Assembly: GCF_025362455.1 (NCBI RefSeq)
Contig: NZ_JANYGJ010000210.1
Location: 1 to 11,278, forward strand
DNA length: 11,278 nucleotides
From: Deinococcus sp.
GTDB taxonomy: Bacteria; Deinococcota; Deinococci; Deinococcales; Deinococcaceae
Direction of reading: 5' to 3'
Shown piece by piece: positions 5,960-11,278 of this stretch; the stretch's first letter is position 1; each line of letters begins with the position of its first letter. The translations under genes and the position numbers were made by a program. The notes under the pieces are model-generated. The model saw nothing but the letters and a program-made list of their open reading frames with translations, did no database searches and was not told where the DNA came from.

Positions 5960-6282
5960 ACCACTTGAACGGAGCGGCAACTGAACGCGGCGAGATGAGC
6001 GCCCTTCAGACCTTGACTCAGGTGCTGGCCCAGGAAGCAGGGCGAGCACTGGACCGCGCCTACTTCCTGGAGCACCCCCAGGCGCTGAGCTATAACCGCT
6101 CCGCCGTACCGGGTGAGGTAGAGGACGGAGCGGTAGTGTGCATCGTGGTGGCCCAAGTCCGCTCAGGGGTGAGGCTCAGGGCCTCCGTCGCTGATCGCCG
6201 GAGGCTGGCCGCCACCCGGTACACCCTCGAACAGAACGCCCTCAGCCTGCACAGCGTCTTCTCAGCGCTGAAACCGGCTTGA
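5956..6282 (+). CDS. Hypothetical 108-aa protein, last gene of the replication operon
   Basis: The ATG at 5956 overlaps the nuclease stop (ATGA), and GGAGG sits 7 bases upstream, so the gene is well supported. Residues 1-45 are mainly helical (ALQTLTQVLAQEAGRALDRAYFLE). The middle forms likely beta strands (DGAVVCIVVAQVRSGVRLRASV). The end is another helix with TRYTLEQNALSLHSVFSALKPA. No membrane segment, signal or known domain is seen. Co-translation with the nuclease suggests a shared role, but none can be assigned. A GC-rich hairpin downstream separates it from the convergent terminase-like gene. Confidence 0.65.
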   Translation: MNHLNGAATERGEMSALQTLTQVLAQEAGRALDRAYFLEHPQALSYNRSAVPGEVEDGAVVCIVVAQVRSGVRLRASVADRRRLAATRYTLEQNALSLHSVFSALKPA

Positions 6283-6362
6283 GGTTCAGCCGCGTGACGG
6301 TGTACAGAGAAGAGGCGGCGTTGGGCACCCGGTAAGGCGGGCGTGCCGGGGAACTCAGGTGC

Positions 6363-6404
6363 GGGCGCGTAGGGGGAGGAGAGCACAGCCGCCCCCTCGC
6401 GCCC
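6363..6404. terminator. GC-rich hairpin between convergent genes
   Basis: GGGCGCG plus AGGGGG pairs with CCCCCT plus CGCGCCC, with one bulged T and a 15-nt loop. It lies between the stop codons of the plus-strand operon (6282) and the minus-strand gene (6411). It could stop transcription from both sides, although there is no long U-tract. Confidence 0.5.
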
Positions 6405-6410
6405 TTGCCC

Positions 6411-6926
6411 TCAGCCCTCTATCGTTTTCTTTAAGCCGAGTTGGGTCAAGCGGGCCTGTTGCTCTGCCCGGAATGCATCTCTGACTTCAATCGAGACTTC
6501 TATTTTCTGATGAACCGTCATGGACTGTTCGATCTTCAGCGAGTCGGAGTACTTCTCGCGGTTCCAGCTCTTGAGCAGGAACTCACCCGCTTTGGTGGCG
6601 GCGTTCGCCATCCTGGGATCTTCACTGGTGGCAATCCGGTAGAGGCTTTCGACCAGACGTTGTTCCCGGACCCCCTCGATGAAGGTGATAACTGCCTTGT
6701 CGAACGCCGGGTACTGCTTGCGCCAGCGCCAGACCGTCGTGTCATGAACGCCGGAGGCCAGGCACGCGGCGGCGATGCTGCCGTGCTCCTGAAGGGCTTT
6801 GAGAAACCTGGACTTCCGGCGACTGCGCTCACGCTGCGCGGGCGTCCACGCCCGCACGGTCACCGGCTGCAATTCTTGCGGGCTGCGGTCTTGCTGCGGA
6901 CTGTGCTGATCGGGGTTCAGGGTCAT
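6411..6926 (-). CDS. Terminase small subunit-like helix-turn-helix protein
   Basis: A 171-aa protein. Residues 39-75 (SRFLKALQEHGSIAAACLASGVHDTTVWRWRKQYPAFDKA) are a helix-turn-helix of the kind found at the N terminus of phage terminase small subunits. A helical core follows: VREQRLVESLYRIATSEDPRMANAATKAGEFLLKSWNREKYSD (86-128). Its 'FLLK.WNREKY' end is also typical of these proteins. TerS recognises the packaging site on phage DNA and loads the large subunit. Here it stands alone: no large terminase, portal, capsid or tail gene is present. Phage satellites often keep only TerS, to redirect a helper phage's packaging. A chromosomal-type regulator of the same HTH class is the main alternative. 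Only weak ribosome-site similarity precedes the ATG at 6926. Confidence 0.6.
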   Translation of the reverse strand: MTLNPDQHSPQQDRSPQELQPVTVRAWTPAQRERSRRKSRFLKALQEHGSIAAACLASGVHDTTVWRWRKQYPAFDKAVITFIEGVREQRLVESLYRIATSEDPRMANAATKAGEFLLKSWNREKYSDSLKIEQSMTVHQKIEVSIEVRDAFRAEQQARLTQLGLKKTIEG

Positions 6927-7010
6927 AGTTCCAGGCTAATCTCTTCAGCCCGGCAGGGTGGCACACGCTGTACTGGGGATTTTTGGCGGGGAGAAGAGAA
7001 GGGCCTCTTG

Positions 7011-7016
7011 TATATA
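7011..7016 (-). promoter_or_regulatory. Candidate -10 element for the terS-like gene
   Basis: TATATA, read on the minus strand, lies 85 bases upstream of the ATG at 6926. A poor -35 (TTTGCC at 7033-7038) is 16 bases away. Assignment is tentative. Confidence 0.35.
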
Positions 7017-7223
7017 GCGAGGGGTGGGTGGGGGCAAAGCCCGGCCTGCCCTGCCCCGGTAGCGTGGGGCAAGGTGCGTCAGTCAACCCTGCCGGGGCGC
7101 TGGGAGGTGACGCACTGGCCCATCCTCTGAGCCTTACTCACAGCGGGCGCTGTCACCTTCACGTCAGAGGTGAATGGTAAGCTGATGGTGTCCGGTGCTG
7201 CCCTGTGGAGTCCTCCCCTGTCC

Positions 7224-7229
7224 TATACT
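7224..7229 (+). promoter_or_regulatory. Candidate -10 element for the 55-aa/GNAT pair
   Basis: TATACT is a near-consensus -10 located 30 bases before the ATG at 7260. No good -35 is visible at the right distance, so activation by a regulator or an extended recognition region may be needed. Confidence 0.4.
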
Positions 7230-7259
7230 CTCCTGGACAAGCCTTGAAGGCGGTGCAAG

Positions 7260-7427
7260 ATGAAACTATTCGTGACCACTGAAACGCTCGATCAGCTTCT
7301 TCACCCGGAGAAGCGCAACCCGGCAGACGAGCAGGCCCGGCGCGAGACGCTGCGAGCCGCCCGTGAGCTGGGCAAGACGCTGGTGATTCGCACCCCGGCT
7401 CAGCCGCTGGCCCCGGCCCATGACTGA
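7260..7427 (+). CDS. 55-aa protein upstream of the GNAT gene, possible antitoxin
   Basis: The ATG at 7260 has AAGG about 10 bases upstream and a candidate promoter just before it. The product starts with a strand-like MKLFVTTET. It then has a charged helical stretch (EKRNPADEQARRETLRAARELGK) and ends with VIRTPAQPLAPAHD. It is not a recognisable ribbon-helix-helix protein, the fold of known antitoxins of GNAT toxins. Its position directly upstream of a GNAT gene, with only 11 bases between them, follows the antitoxin-toxin order, but the antitoxin role is inference. Coding character is supported by the open frame from a well-placed start and by high third-position GC. Confidence 0.5.
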   Translation: MKLFVTTETLDQLLHPEKRNPADEQARRETLRAARELGKTLVIRTPAQPLAPAHD

Positions 7428-7438
7428 CGGCTTCGCCC

Positions 7439-7939
7439 TTGACTGAAGCGTCCTGGCAACTCAGCATCATGCCCCACACCTTCCGGTGCGGGGCGTTCGA
7501 CTGTGGCAACGCGCTGATGAACGGAGCGCTTCGGGGTGAGCTGCTGACCGCTATCAGGGAGGGACGCAGCCGGGCGTACTACGTAGAAGAGGGGGGCCGG
7601 TGTCTGGGCTTCATTGCGCTCCGGGCCGAGTCCTTCGAGCTGGCCGACTCGATAGACCGCGAAGAGTACGCCCTGAGTACCCGCACGGTGCCCGGCGTCC
7701 TACTCGAACTGATCGCCGTTGACCTTCAGGCCCAGCGGACGGGACTGGGCCGCTTCCTGCTGCTGGCCGCGCTCTTGCTGGCCCAGCGCACCGCCGAGAC
7801 GGTAGGGGCACGCTTCCTGGTGTTGGACAGCGTGCCGGAGAGTATCGGCTTCTACACAAGGCTGGGCTTCAAACGCACTGTGACTCAGCCCAGCCGAGAC
7901 ACCGTGTTGATGATTCTGGACCTGCTCGAAGCGGAGTGA
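7439..7939 (+). CDS. GNAT-family N-acetyltransferase, toxin-like
   Basis: A 166-aa protein from a TTG at 7439; an ATG at 7469 would remove the first beta strand and is less likely. Residues 15-28 (FRCGAFDCGNALMN) resemble the 'F.CG...LN' N terminus of TacT/AtaT-type acetyltransferases. Residues 99-105 (QRTGLGR) form the acetyl-CoA pyrophosphate-binding loop (Q/R-x-x-G-x-G/A). FYTRLGF (138-144) carries the conserved Tyr (Y139). TacT/AtaT toxins acetylate aminoacyl-tRNA and block translation; other GNATs act on small molecules or proteins, so the substrate is unknown. The upstream 55-aa gene could be the cognate antitoxin. No Shine-Dalgarno precedes the TTG, suggesting translation depends on the upstream gene. 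Likely element cargo. Confidence 0.75.
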   Translation: MTEASWQLSIMPHTFRCGAFDCGNALMNGALRGELLTAIREGRSRAYYVEEGGRCLGFIALRAESFELADSIDREEYALSTRTVPGVLLELIAVDLQAQRTGLGRFLLLAALLLAQRTAETVGARFLVLDSVPESIGFYTRLGFKRTVTQPSRDTVLMILDLLEAE

Positions 7940-8010
7940 GTTGAGCCAGACCAATTTGTCTGAGGGGACAAAGAGATAGAGCCGCAGCGCCCAGTGCGAG
8001 TGCAGAGCAC

Positions 8011-8028
8011 TTTACCGGCGCCGGTAAA
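8011..8028. promoter_or_regulatory. Perfect 18-bp palindrome
   Basis: TTTACCGGCGCCGGTAAA is an exact palindrome with no spacer, which suits a symmetric protein-binding site. Its 10-bp core CCGGCGCCGG recurs at 8403-8412 inside the zinc-ribbon gene. As RNA it would be a poor hairpin because it has no loop, so a DNA-level role is more likely. Confidence 0.45.
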
Positions 8029-8059
8029 ACCCTCCCGCACCCCCGACAGCACAGCGAGA

Positions 8060-8086
8060 GGCCCGGCGCATCAGAGCAGCCGGGCC
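8060..8086. terminator. Hairpin between the GNAT gene and the convergent minus-strand operon
   Basis: GGCCCGGC (8060-8067) and GCCGGGCC (8079-8086) form an 8-bp stem with an 11-nt loop. It lies between the GNAT stop at 7939 and the end of the minus-strand gene at 8108. It could terminate transcription from either side; only a GT-rich stretch follows on the plus strand. Confidence 0.45.
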
Positions 8087-8107
8087 GTGTTGTGAGGGGT
8101 CAGTCGT

Positions 8108-8368
8108 TCAGGCTTTGCCGCTGTGGTGCTTACCTGCCTGAATGGCTGAGCGCTGCATGGTGTTCCAGCTCGAAGACCGGCTCAGCTCAGCCGTACTGCA
8201 CGTATCTCCCCACATCAGGCTCAGGGTGGACCCGTCCGGGCTGGGCACGATCAGCCATGACGCGGGGAAGTCTGGGCGGCCCACCAACTCCAGCGCCGTT
8301 CTCTCGCTCACCGTGTCGCCATGCCGGTACAGGCCCAGGCGGGCATGTGGAGGCGGCTCAGTCCTCAC
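8108..8368 (-). CDS. Hypothetical 86-aa protein, third gene of the minus-strand operon
   Basis: The GTG at 8368 overlaps the TGA of the preceding gene (GTGA), and a GAGGGG ribosome site sits just upstream, which supports translation despite the small size. The sequence has a strand-rich middle (RPDFPASWLIVPSPDGSTLSLMWGD) that could fold as a small beta domain. A serine-rich, basic tail follows (SRSSSWNTMQRSAIQAGKHHSGKA). No family is recognised. It is transcribed with the two genes upstream, away from the repressor gene. Confidence 0.5.
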   Translation of the reverse strand: MRTEPPPHARLGLYRHGDTVSERTALELVGRPDFPASWLIVPSPDGSTLSLMWGDTCSTAELSRSSSWNTMQRSAIQAGKHHSGKA

Positions 8369-8736
8369 TCGTGCCCCTCACCGGCCCGGCTTGACCTGTA
8401 CTCCGGCGCCGGATAAGCAGCGGTGGTTTCGTCGAGCAGCGCGGCGCACGCTTCATAGGTGCGGGCGCGGTAGGTCAGCAAGTCCAGCACCTCCGCGAGC
8501 TGGGCACGGCTCAGGCCCGCTGCGCTCCAGTGGTGCGCCCAGGCAGCGAGGACCGGAGCCAGTTCAGCGGCCAGGTGATCTTCAGCGCCCTGGAGCATGA
8601 CCCGCCGGGCGTGGCAGCGGGCGCACTCCAGATAGCCGCCGGGCAGGTCAAGCGCGGGAACGGCGCCGCAAGCATCACAGCGGGCAGCGAGGACGGTGAG
8701 CGAGGTCAGGGCCGGGCTGGGGGTGTCGGTGGTCAT
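8365..8736 (-). CDS. Zinc-ribbon protein of unknown function, second gene of the minus-strand operon
   Basis: A 123-aa protein from the ATG at 8736, chosen because AGAGGT lies 7 bases upstream. A GTG/TTG-type start 16 codons earlier lacks a site. Residues 19-41 hold C20-x2-C23 and C38-x2-C41 (RCDACGAVPALDLPGGYLEC-ARC), a four-cysteine zinc ribbon. The rest is helical: AEDHLAAELAPVLAAWAHHWSAAGLSRAQLAEVLDLLTYRART (about 50-93). Zinc ribbon plus helices suggests nucleic-acid or protein binding, but no specific function can be given. Its stop overlaps the next start by 4 bases. Confidence 0.6.
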   Translation of the reverse strand: MTTDTPSPALTSLTVLAARCDACGAVPALDLPGGYLECARCHARRVMLQGAEDHLAAELAPVLAAWAHHWSAAGLSRAQLAEVLDLLTYRARTYEACAALLDETTAAYPAPEYRSSRAGEGHE

Positions 8737-8783
8737 GGTGTCTACCTCTGGTGGACAAGCGGGCGAGCTGTCGAAGGCGGGCA

Positions 8784-8810
8784 AGGGGTGTGAGCATCAG
8801 TCACACCCCT
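8784..8810. terminator. Hairpin between the first and second genes of the minus-strand operon
   Basis: AGGGGTGTGA (8784-8793) and TCACACCCCT (8801-8810) form a perfect 10-bp stem with a 7-nt loop. It starts 10 bases after the stop of the 8820-9257 gene in its direction of transcription. The following run is only TTG, so it may be a partial terminator that lowers expression of the two distal genes. Confidence 0.6.
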
Positions 8811-8819
8811 AAGCTCAAC

Positions 8820-9257
8820 TTAGGCCGCGTGCTGGGCTGCCGGGAACATGCGGCGCAGATACGCCCAGGTCTGCCGGGCTTCGAGTTCGGTGAGGCTCGC
8901 CAGGCTCCAGACTTCGCGGCCAGTGGCGCGGGCCGCACTGGCGTAGTGGTGAACGCTGGGCACCCCCACGCGGGTCATGAGCTTGTGCAGCTTCGCGGCG
9001 CGGGCAGCACCGATGGTTACGGGCAGGGCGGCCAGCACCTCGGCAGTAACGGTGGTGCTGTTGGCATTCTTGAGCAGGCGGATAGCGCGGCCCAGCTCCA
9101 CCGCTTCGCCGTTGACCTGGGCGCTGAGCTTGCCGCCCACTTCCTCGCGGCTGAGGGTCACGGTGTCGCGGCTGACCTCGACCACCACGCTGCACTCGCG
9201 GTAGGTGGTGACGGTCTGCCAGGTGCGGGACAGGGCCGGGCGTTTGGTATCGTTCAT
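8820..9257 (-). CDS. Hypothetical 145-aa protein controlled by the repressor promoter region
   Basis: The ATG at 9257 has AAGGAAG a few bases upstream. Residues 15-57 look like a beta-rich module (VTTYRECSVVVEVSRDTVTLSREEVGGKLSAQVNGEAVELGRAI). The second half is helical (TAEVLAALPVTIGAARAAKLHKLMTRVGVPSVHHYASAARATGREVWSLASLTELEARQTWAYLRRMF). It is cytoplasmic and has no identified family. It is the first gene transcribed from the minus-strand promoter opposite the repressor/integrase operon, so its expression is probably silenced in the integrated state and released on induction. That makes it a candidate early regulator or interference protein of the element (inference). Confidence 0.65.
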   Translation of the reverse strand: MNDTKRPALSRTWQTVTTYRECSVVVEVSRDTVTLSREEVGGKLSAQVNGEAVELGRAIRLLKNANSTTVTAEVLAALPVTIGAARAAKLHKLMTRVGVPSVHHYASAARATGREVWSLASLTELEARQTWAYLRRMFPAAQHAA

Positions 9258-9334
9258 GGTGCTTCCTTCGGTACGAGGGAGTCAGCGGGGGCGCGTGTTT
9301 CTTGGTCGGAGTGCGTGCCCTTTCTGCTGTCCTT

Positions 9335-9364
9335 ATAGTAAACCATTACGGTTGATCTTGTCAA
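9335..9364 (-). promoter_or_regulatory. Divergent promoter for the minus-strand operon
   Basis: Read on the minus strand, a perfect -35 TTGACA (9359-9364) is followed after 18 bp by TACTAT (9335-9340), with the ATG of the first gene 78 bases beyond. One operator-like repeat (9341-9353) fills the spacer and another (9363-9375) touches the -35, the geometry expected for repression. Confidence 0.6.
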
Positions 9365-9406
9365 CCATTTAGGGTAATATATGGGCAGCAGTAAACCATA
9401 AGGGGT
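9341..9406. promoter_or_regulatory. Three operator-like repeats for the element repressor
   Basis: AACCATTACGGTT (9341-9353), AACCATTTAGGGT (9363-9375) and AACCATAAGGGGT (9394-9406) share AACCAT followed by a G-rich half, approximating the dyad AACC-N5-GGKT. Centres are 22 and 31 bp apart. The first sits in the minus promoter, the second overlaps both promoters, and the third covers the leader and ribosome site of the repressor gene. This suggests a bistable switch with autorepression. Confidence 0.6.
9352..9380 (+). promoter_or_regulatory. Promoter of the repressor-integrase operon
   Basis: TTGATC (9352-9357) and TAATAT (9375-9380) are separated by 17 bp, and the ATG of the repressor gene is 32 bases further on. 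The second operator-like repeat lies in the spacer. Confidence 0.6.
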
Positions 9407-9411
9407 AACGT

Positions 9412-9648
9412 ATGAACGTGAATGACGAGATCAGGCAGACCGTAAAAGACGCCATGCACAGCCGGAAGCTGAATCAGGTGCAACTCGCCGAGAAGCTGGG
9501 CGTGACACCGCAAGCGCTCAGCCGCACGCTGAATGAGCGGGGTAAGGTGCCGGGGCTGTGGCGCGGCATCCTCGAAGAACTGGGCCTCGTGCTCACGGTC
9601 AAGGCGGCTGAGGGCGAGCACCCGGTAGACACGGGCCGGGAGGGCTGA
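9412..9648 (+). CDS. Cro/CI-type (XRE family) transcriptional repressor
   Basis: A 78-aa protein from the ATG at 9412, preceded by AAGGGG at good spacing. Residues 20-44 (LNQVQLAEKLGVTPQALSRTLNERG) are a classic XRE helix-turn-helix: Q-x-x-LA-x-x-LGV-x-x-x-x-LSR-x-L. There is almost no C-terminal domain, so it is a bare DNA-binding unit, like small satellite or plasmid repressors, with no RecA-cleavable part. It probably binds the three repeats in its own promoter region and controls both itself with integrase and the divergent minus-strand operon. Without a cleavage domain, induction would need an antirepressor or helper protein, as in phage satellites (inference). Confidence 0.8.
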   Translation: MNVNDEIRQTVKDAMHSRKLNQVQLAEKLGVTPQALSRTLNERGKVPGLWRGILEELGLVLTVKAAEGEHPVDTGREG

Positions 9649-9651
9649 GCT

Positions 9652-10968
9652 GTGACCGGGGGCGAGCGCAAGACCAAAGCACGCGGCAACGGTGAGGGCA
9701 CGGTCTGGAAGGAAGGCGACCTGTACCGCTGGCAAGTCACGCTGGGGTACAACACCGCCGGGAAGCGCATCACCCGCTCAGGGCGGGCCGACAGCAAGAA
9801 AGCCGCCCATGACGCCATGAACAAGGTGCAGGCCGATTACTCACGCGGCCTGATCGGTGAGCCTGACAAGGTGATCGTGGAAGACTTCGCGGCCCGCTGG
9901 CTGCGGCGTCAGCATGACGTGACCCCGCGCACGGCCAAAAAATACGGGCAAGAACTGGGCTACGCCCTGGAACACATCGGCTCCATGCGCCTACAGGACG
10001 TGCGGCCCCACCATCTCAAGGACGTGGTAGCCCGCCTGGCTGCCCGCGAGATGCGGAACGACACCCGCATGTCTCGGAGCACGCTGGGCCGCACCCTGAC
10101 CCGGCTGCGCGGAGTGTTCAAGGAAGCGGTGGCCGACCAGATCATCTATGTCAACCCGATGGACGGCGTGAAGCTACCCAAGATCAGCGTCAATGAAACG
10201 GCGTCGGTCAAGGCGCTGAGTCCAGATCAGGCAGCACGGCTGCACGGCATCGGCCTGACGCTCTATGACGCTGGGCTGTGCCGTCTGTGGCCCGCCCTGT
10301 TCCTCTCGCTGGGCATGGGCTTGCGGCGCGGCGAGGTGATGGGCCTGAAGTGGGCAGACGTAGACCTTGACCGGGGCACGCTACGCATTCGGCAGACTCG
10401 CGTGATGGACGTGCAAGGCATCGTGACCGGCAACCCCAAGACCACCAACTCACGGCGCGAACTGCACATGCCCGCCAGCGTGAGCGCCCTGCTCCGGCGC
10501 CATAGGGTCGCCCAGGACGCCGAGCGGGCGACGGCTGGCCCGGAGTGGCAGAGCGGGGGCGTGCTGTTCGCTACGGCCCTGGGAGAGTGGACGCACCCGG
10601 ACAACCTGAACCGCGCCCTGAGTGCGGTGCTGAGCTGGACCGAGCCGACACGGGCCGCACAAGACGGGCAGGGTAGCGTCTGGACTCGCGTGCCCCGTGA
10701 CCTGCGCGACGCGCTGAAGGTGGCAGTGGTGGCCGGTGAGCGGCTGCCCGACATCTCGCCCCATGACCTGCGCCACACCTACGCCACGCTCGCCCTTCGA
10801 CATGGTGTGCCGGTGGAAGTGGTGTCGAAGAATCTTGGACATGGCAGCCCGGCCATTACCCTGACGGTGTACCGGCATGTCCTCGACGACGAGCTGAGGG
10901 CAACGGTGGTCGACCTCTTTCCCGCCCCGGCAGTTTTACCCAGCCCGGCGGCAGCGGTGCTCAATTGA
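9652..10968 (+). CDS. int: Tyrosine recombinase (site-specific integrase)
   Basis: A 438-aa protein from the GTG at 9652, with GGGAGGG 7 bases upstream and only 3 bases after the repressor stop. An N-terminal arm-binding domain (about 10-70, GNGEGTVWKEGDLYRWQVTLGY...) precedes a SAM-like core-binding domain (about 75-180). The catalytic domain shows R225 in LGMGLRRGE, K263 in TGNPKT, H371 and R374 in HDLRH, H397 in LGHGS and the nucleophile Y407 in VYRH. All active-site residues are present, so it should be functional. It catalyses insertion and excision at the tRNA-Arg gene whose 3' end lies 76 bases downstream. The gene ends just before the right arm-type repeats. Its sequence style is reminiscent of Deinococcus element integrases. 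Confidence 0.93.
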   Translation: MTGGERKTKARGNGEGTVWKEGDLYRWQVTLGYNTAGKRITRSGRADSKKAAHDAMNKVQADYSRGLIGEPDKVIVEDFAARWLRRQHDVTPRTAKKYGQELGYALEHIGSMRLQDVRPHHLKDVVARLAAREMRNDTRMSRSTLGRTLTRLRGVFKEAVADQIIYVNPMDGVKLPKISVNETASVKALSPDQAARLHGIGLTLYDAGLCRLWPALFLSLGMGLRRGEVMGLKWADVDLDRGTLRIRQTRVMDVQGIVTGNPKTTNSRRELHMPASVSALLRRHRVAQDAERATAGPEWQSGGVLFATALGEWTHPDNLNRALSAVLSWTEPTRAAQDGQGSVWTRVPRDLRDALKVAVVAGERLPDISPHDLRHTYATLALRHGVPVEVVSKNLGHGSPAITLTVYRHVLDDELRATVVDLFPAPAVLPSPAAAVLN

Positions 10969-10970
10969 AC

Positions 10971-10991
10971 GCTACTACACTGCTACTACAC
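10971..10991. repeat. Right arm-type direct repeats of the integrase (proposed)
   Basis: GCTACTACAC starts at 10971 and 10982, repeating the left-end arrangement (1131-1151) at the same 11-bp period, directly after the integrase stop codon. A shared CAGTTTTACC also occurs near both ends (1119-1128 and 10931-10940), at different distances. Confidence 0.6.
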
Positions 10992-11000
10992 TGGAGGCAC

Positions 11001-11030
11001 AAAACCCCCACCACTTGGGCGGGGGCTTTT
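11001..11030. terminator. Bidirectional terminator between int and tRNA-Arg
   Basis: AAAACCCCC (11001-11009) pairs with GGGGG(C)TTTT (11021-11030) around an inner CC/GG extension. Flanking A- and T-runs allow it to stop both the plus-strand int transcript and the minus-strand tRNA transcript. Confidence 0.7.
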
Positions 11031-11043
11031 GCCGTGCTGAACG

Positions 11044-11120
<77 letters not shown>

Positions 11121-11151
11121 AGTCGGTCAGGTCGTGAAACCTGCGCGGCGC

Positions 11152-11157
11152 AGTATA
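11152..11157 (-). promoter_or_regulatory. Candidate -10 element of the tRNA-Arg gene
   Basis: TATACT, read on the minus strand, lies 31 bases before the mature 5' end of the tRNA. The -35 region is GC-rich and shows no clear consensus. Confidence 0.45.
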
Positions 11158-11278
11158 GAGCATCCCACCCGGCGCGGCGCGACATGCAGACTGCTCGCCC
11201 GCCCAGCAGCGCAAAACCTCACCTTGAGCGTCCATCCATCTGGCCTCATAAATTATGTTCTGAGCAGAATCATGCTAC

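Larger units (their letters stand above)
6927..7259. other. Intergenic region between divergent terS-like and 55-aa genes
   Basis: No convincing gene was found in these 333 bases. They hold a T/A-rich TATATA at 7011-7016, in position to serve as a -10 for the minus-strand gene, and TATACT at 7224-7229 before the plus-strand gene. Several inverted repeats are present: GTGCGTCA (7074-7081) with TGACGCAC (7108-7115), TGCCCC/GGGGCA within about 7050-7071, and TCACCT (7153-7158) with AGGTGA (7168-7173). It could contain operators, a structured leader or a packaging site for TerS; none is shown. Confidence 0.5.

Noticed and set aside
6441..7130. 229-aa plus-strand open frame
   Set aside because: It is mostly antisense to the terS-like gene, which has recognisable motifs; the remainder covers repeat-rich intergenic DNA.
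8142..8600. 152-aa plus-strand open frame
   Set aside because: It is opposite two overlapping minus-strand genes with good ribosome sites and has a compositionally biased Arg/Pro-rich product.
10263..10778. 171-aa open frame on the minus strand
   Set aside because: It is the shadow of the integrase catalytic domain.

Overview
The window is high-GC bacterial chromosome carrying one complete integrated element of about 10 kb. The style of the integrase, the high GC and the many GTG/TTG starts suggest a Deinococcus-like host. That assignment is inference from protein flavour and was not checked by any search.

Left chromosomal flank (1-971): the C-terminal end of a probable gpsA, then a low-GC membrane-protein gene (291-926) and a rho-independent terminator. 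The right flank (11044-11278) holds an intact tRNA-Arg(CCU) on the minus strand. A 46-bp copy of the 3' half of this tRNA gene lies at 972-1017 (45/46 identical). These two copies are attL and attR of an element that entered the tRNA gene at the anticodon loop and restored it. Just inside each end is a pair of 'gctactacac' decamers at 11-bp period, the expected look of integrase arm-type sites.

Element layout: (a) a low-GC orphan gene (1291-2007); (b) a tightly coupled plus-strand replication operon (2082-6282) with 1- or 4-nt overlaps at every junction: an excisionase/AlpA-like HTH protein, a 57-aa protein, a 903-aa RepB-type primase fused to a P-loop helicase, a TubC_N-like/zinc-finger protein, a PD-(D/E)XK-like nuclease and a 108-aa protein; (c) a lone minus-strand terminase-small-subunit-like gene (6411-6926) with no large terminase, portal or capsid gene; (d) a 55-aa protein plus a GNAT acetyltransferase resembling the toxins of GNAT toxin-antitoxin pairs; (e) a minus-strand operon of three small unknown genes (8108-9257); (f) a Cro/CI-type repressor and the tyrosine integrase in one plus-strand operon, divergent from (e) across a compact promoter region with three repeated operator-like sites.

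Taken together (integrase, excisionase, repressor switch, primase-helicase, TerS, about 10 kb, no virion genes), the element fits a phage satellite of the PICI type better than a prophage or a conjugative element. The most striking DNA signal is a 219-bp array of twelve GTGTASR-type motifs (4946-5164) arranged as two 9-bp-period triplets flanking three inverted-repeat dyads, buried in the 3' end of the primase-helicase gene. The motifs sit in all three reading frames and on both strands, so the selection appears to be on DNA. It is a candidate replication origin.
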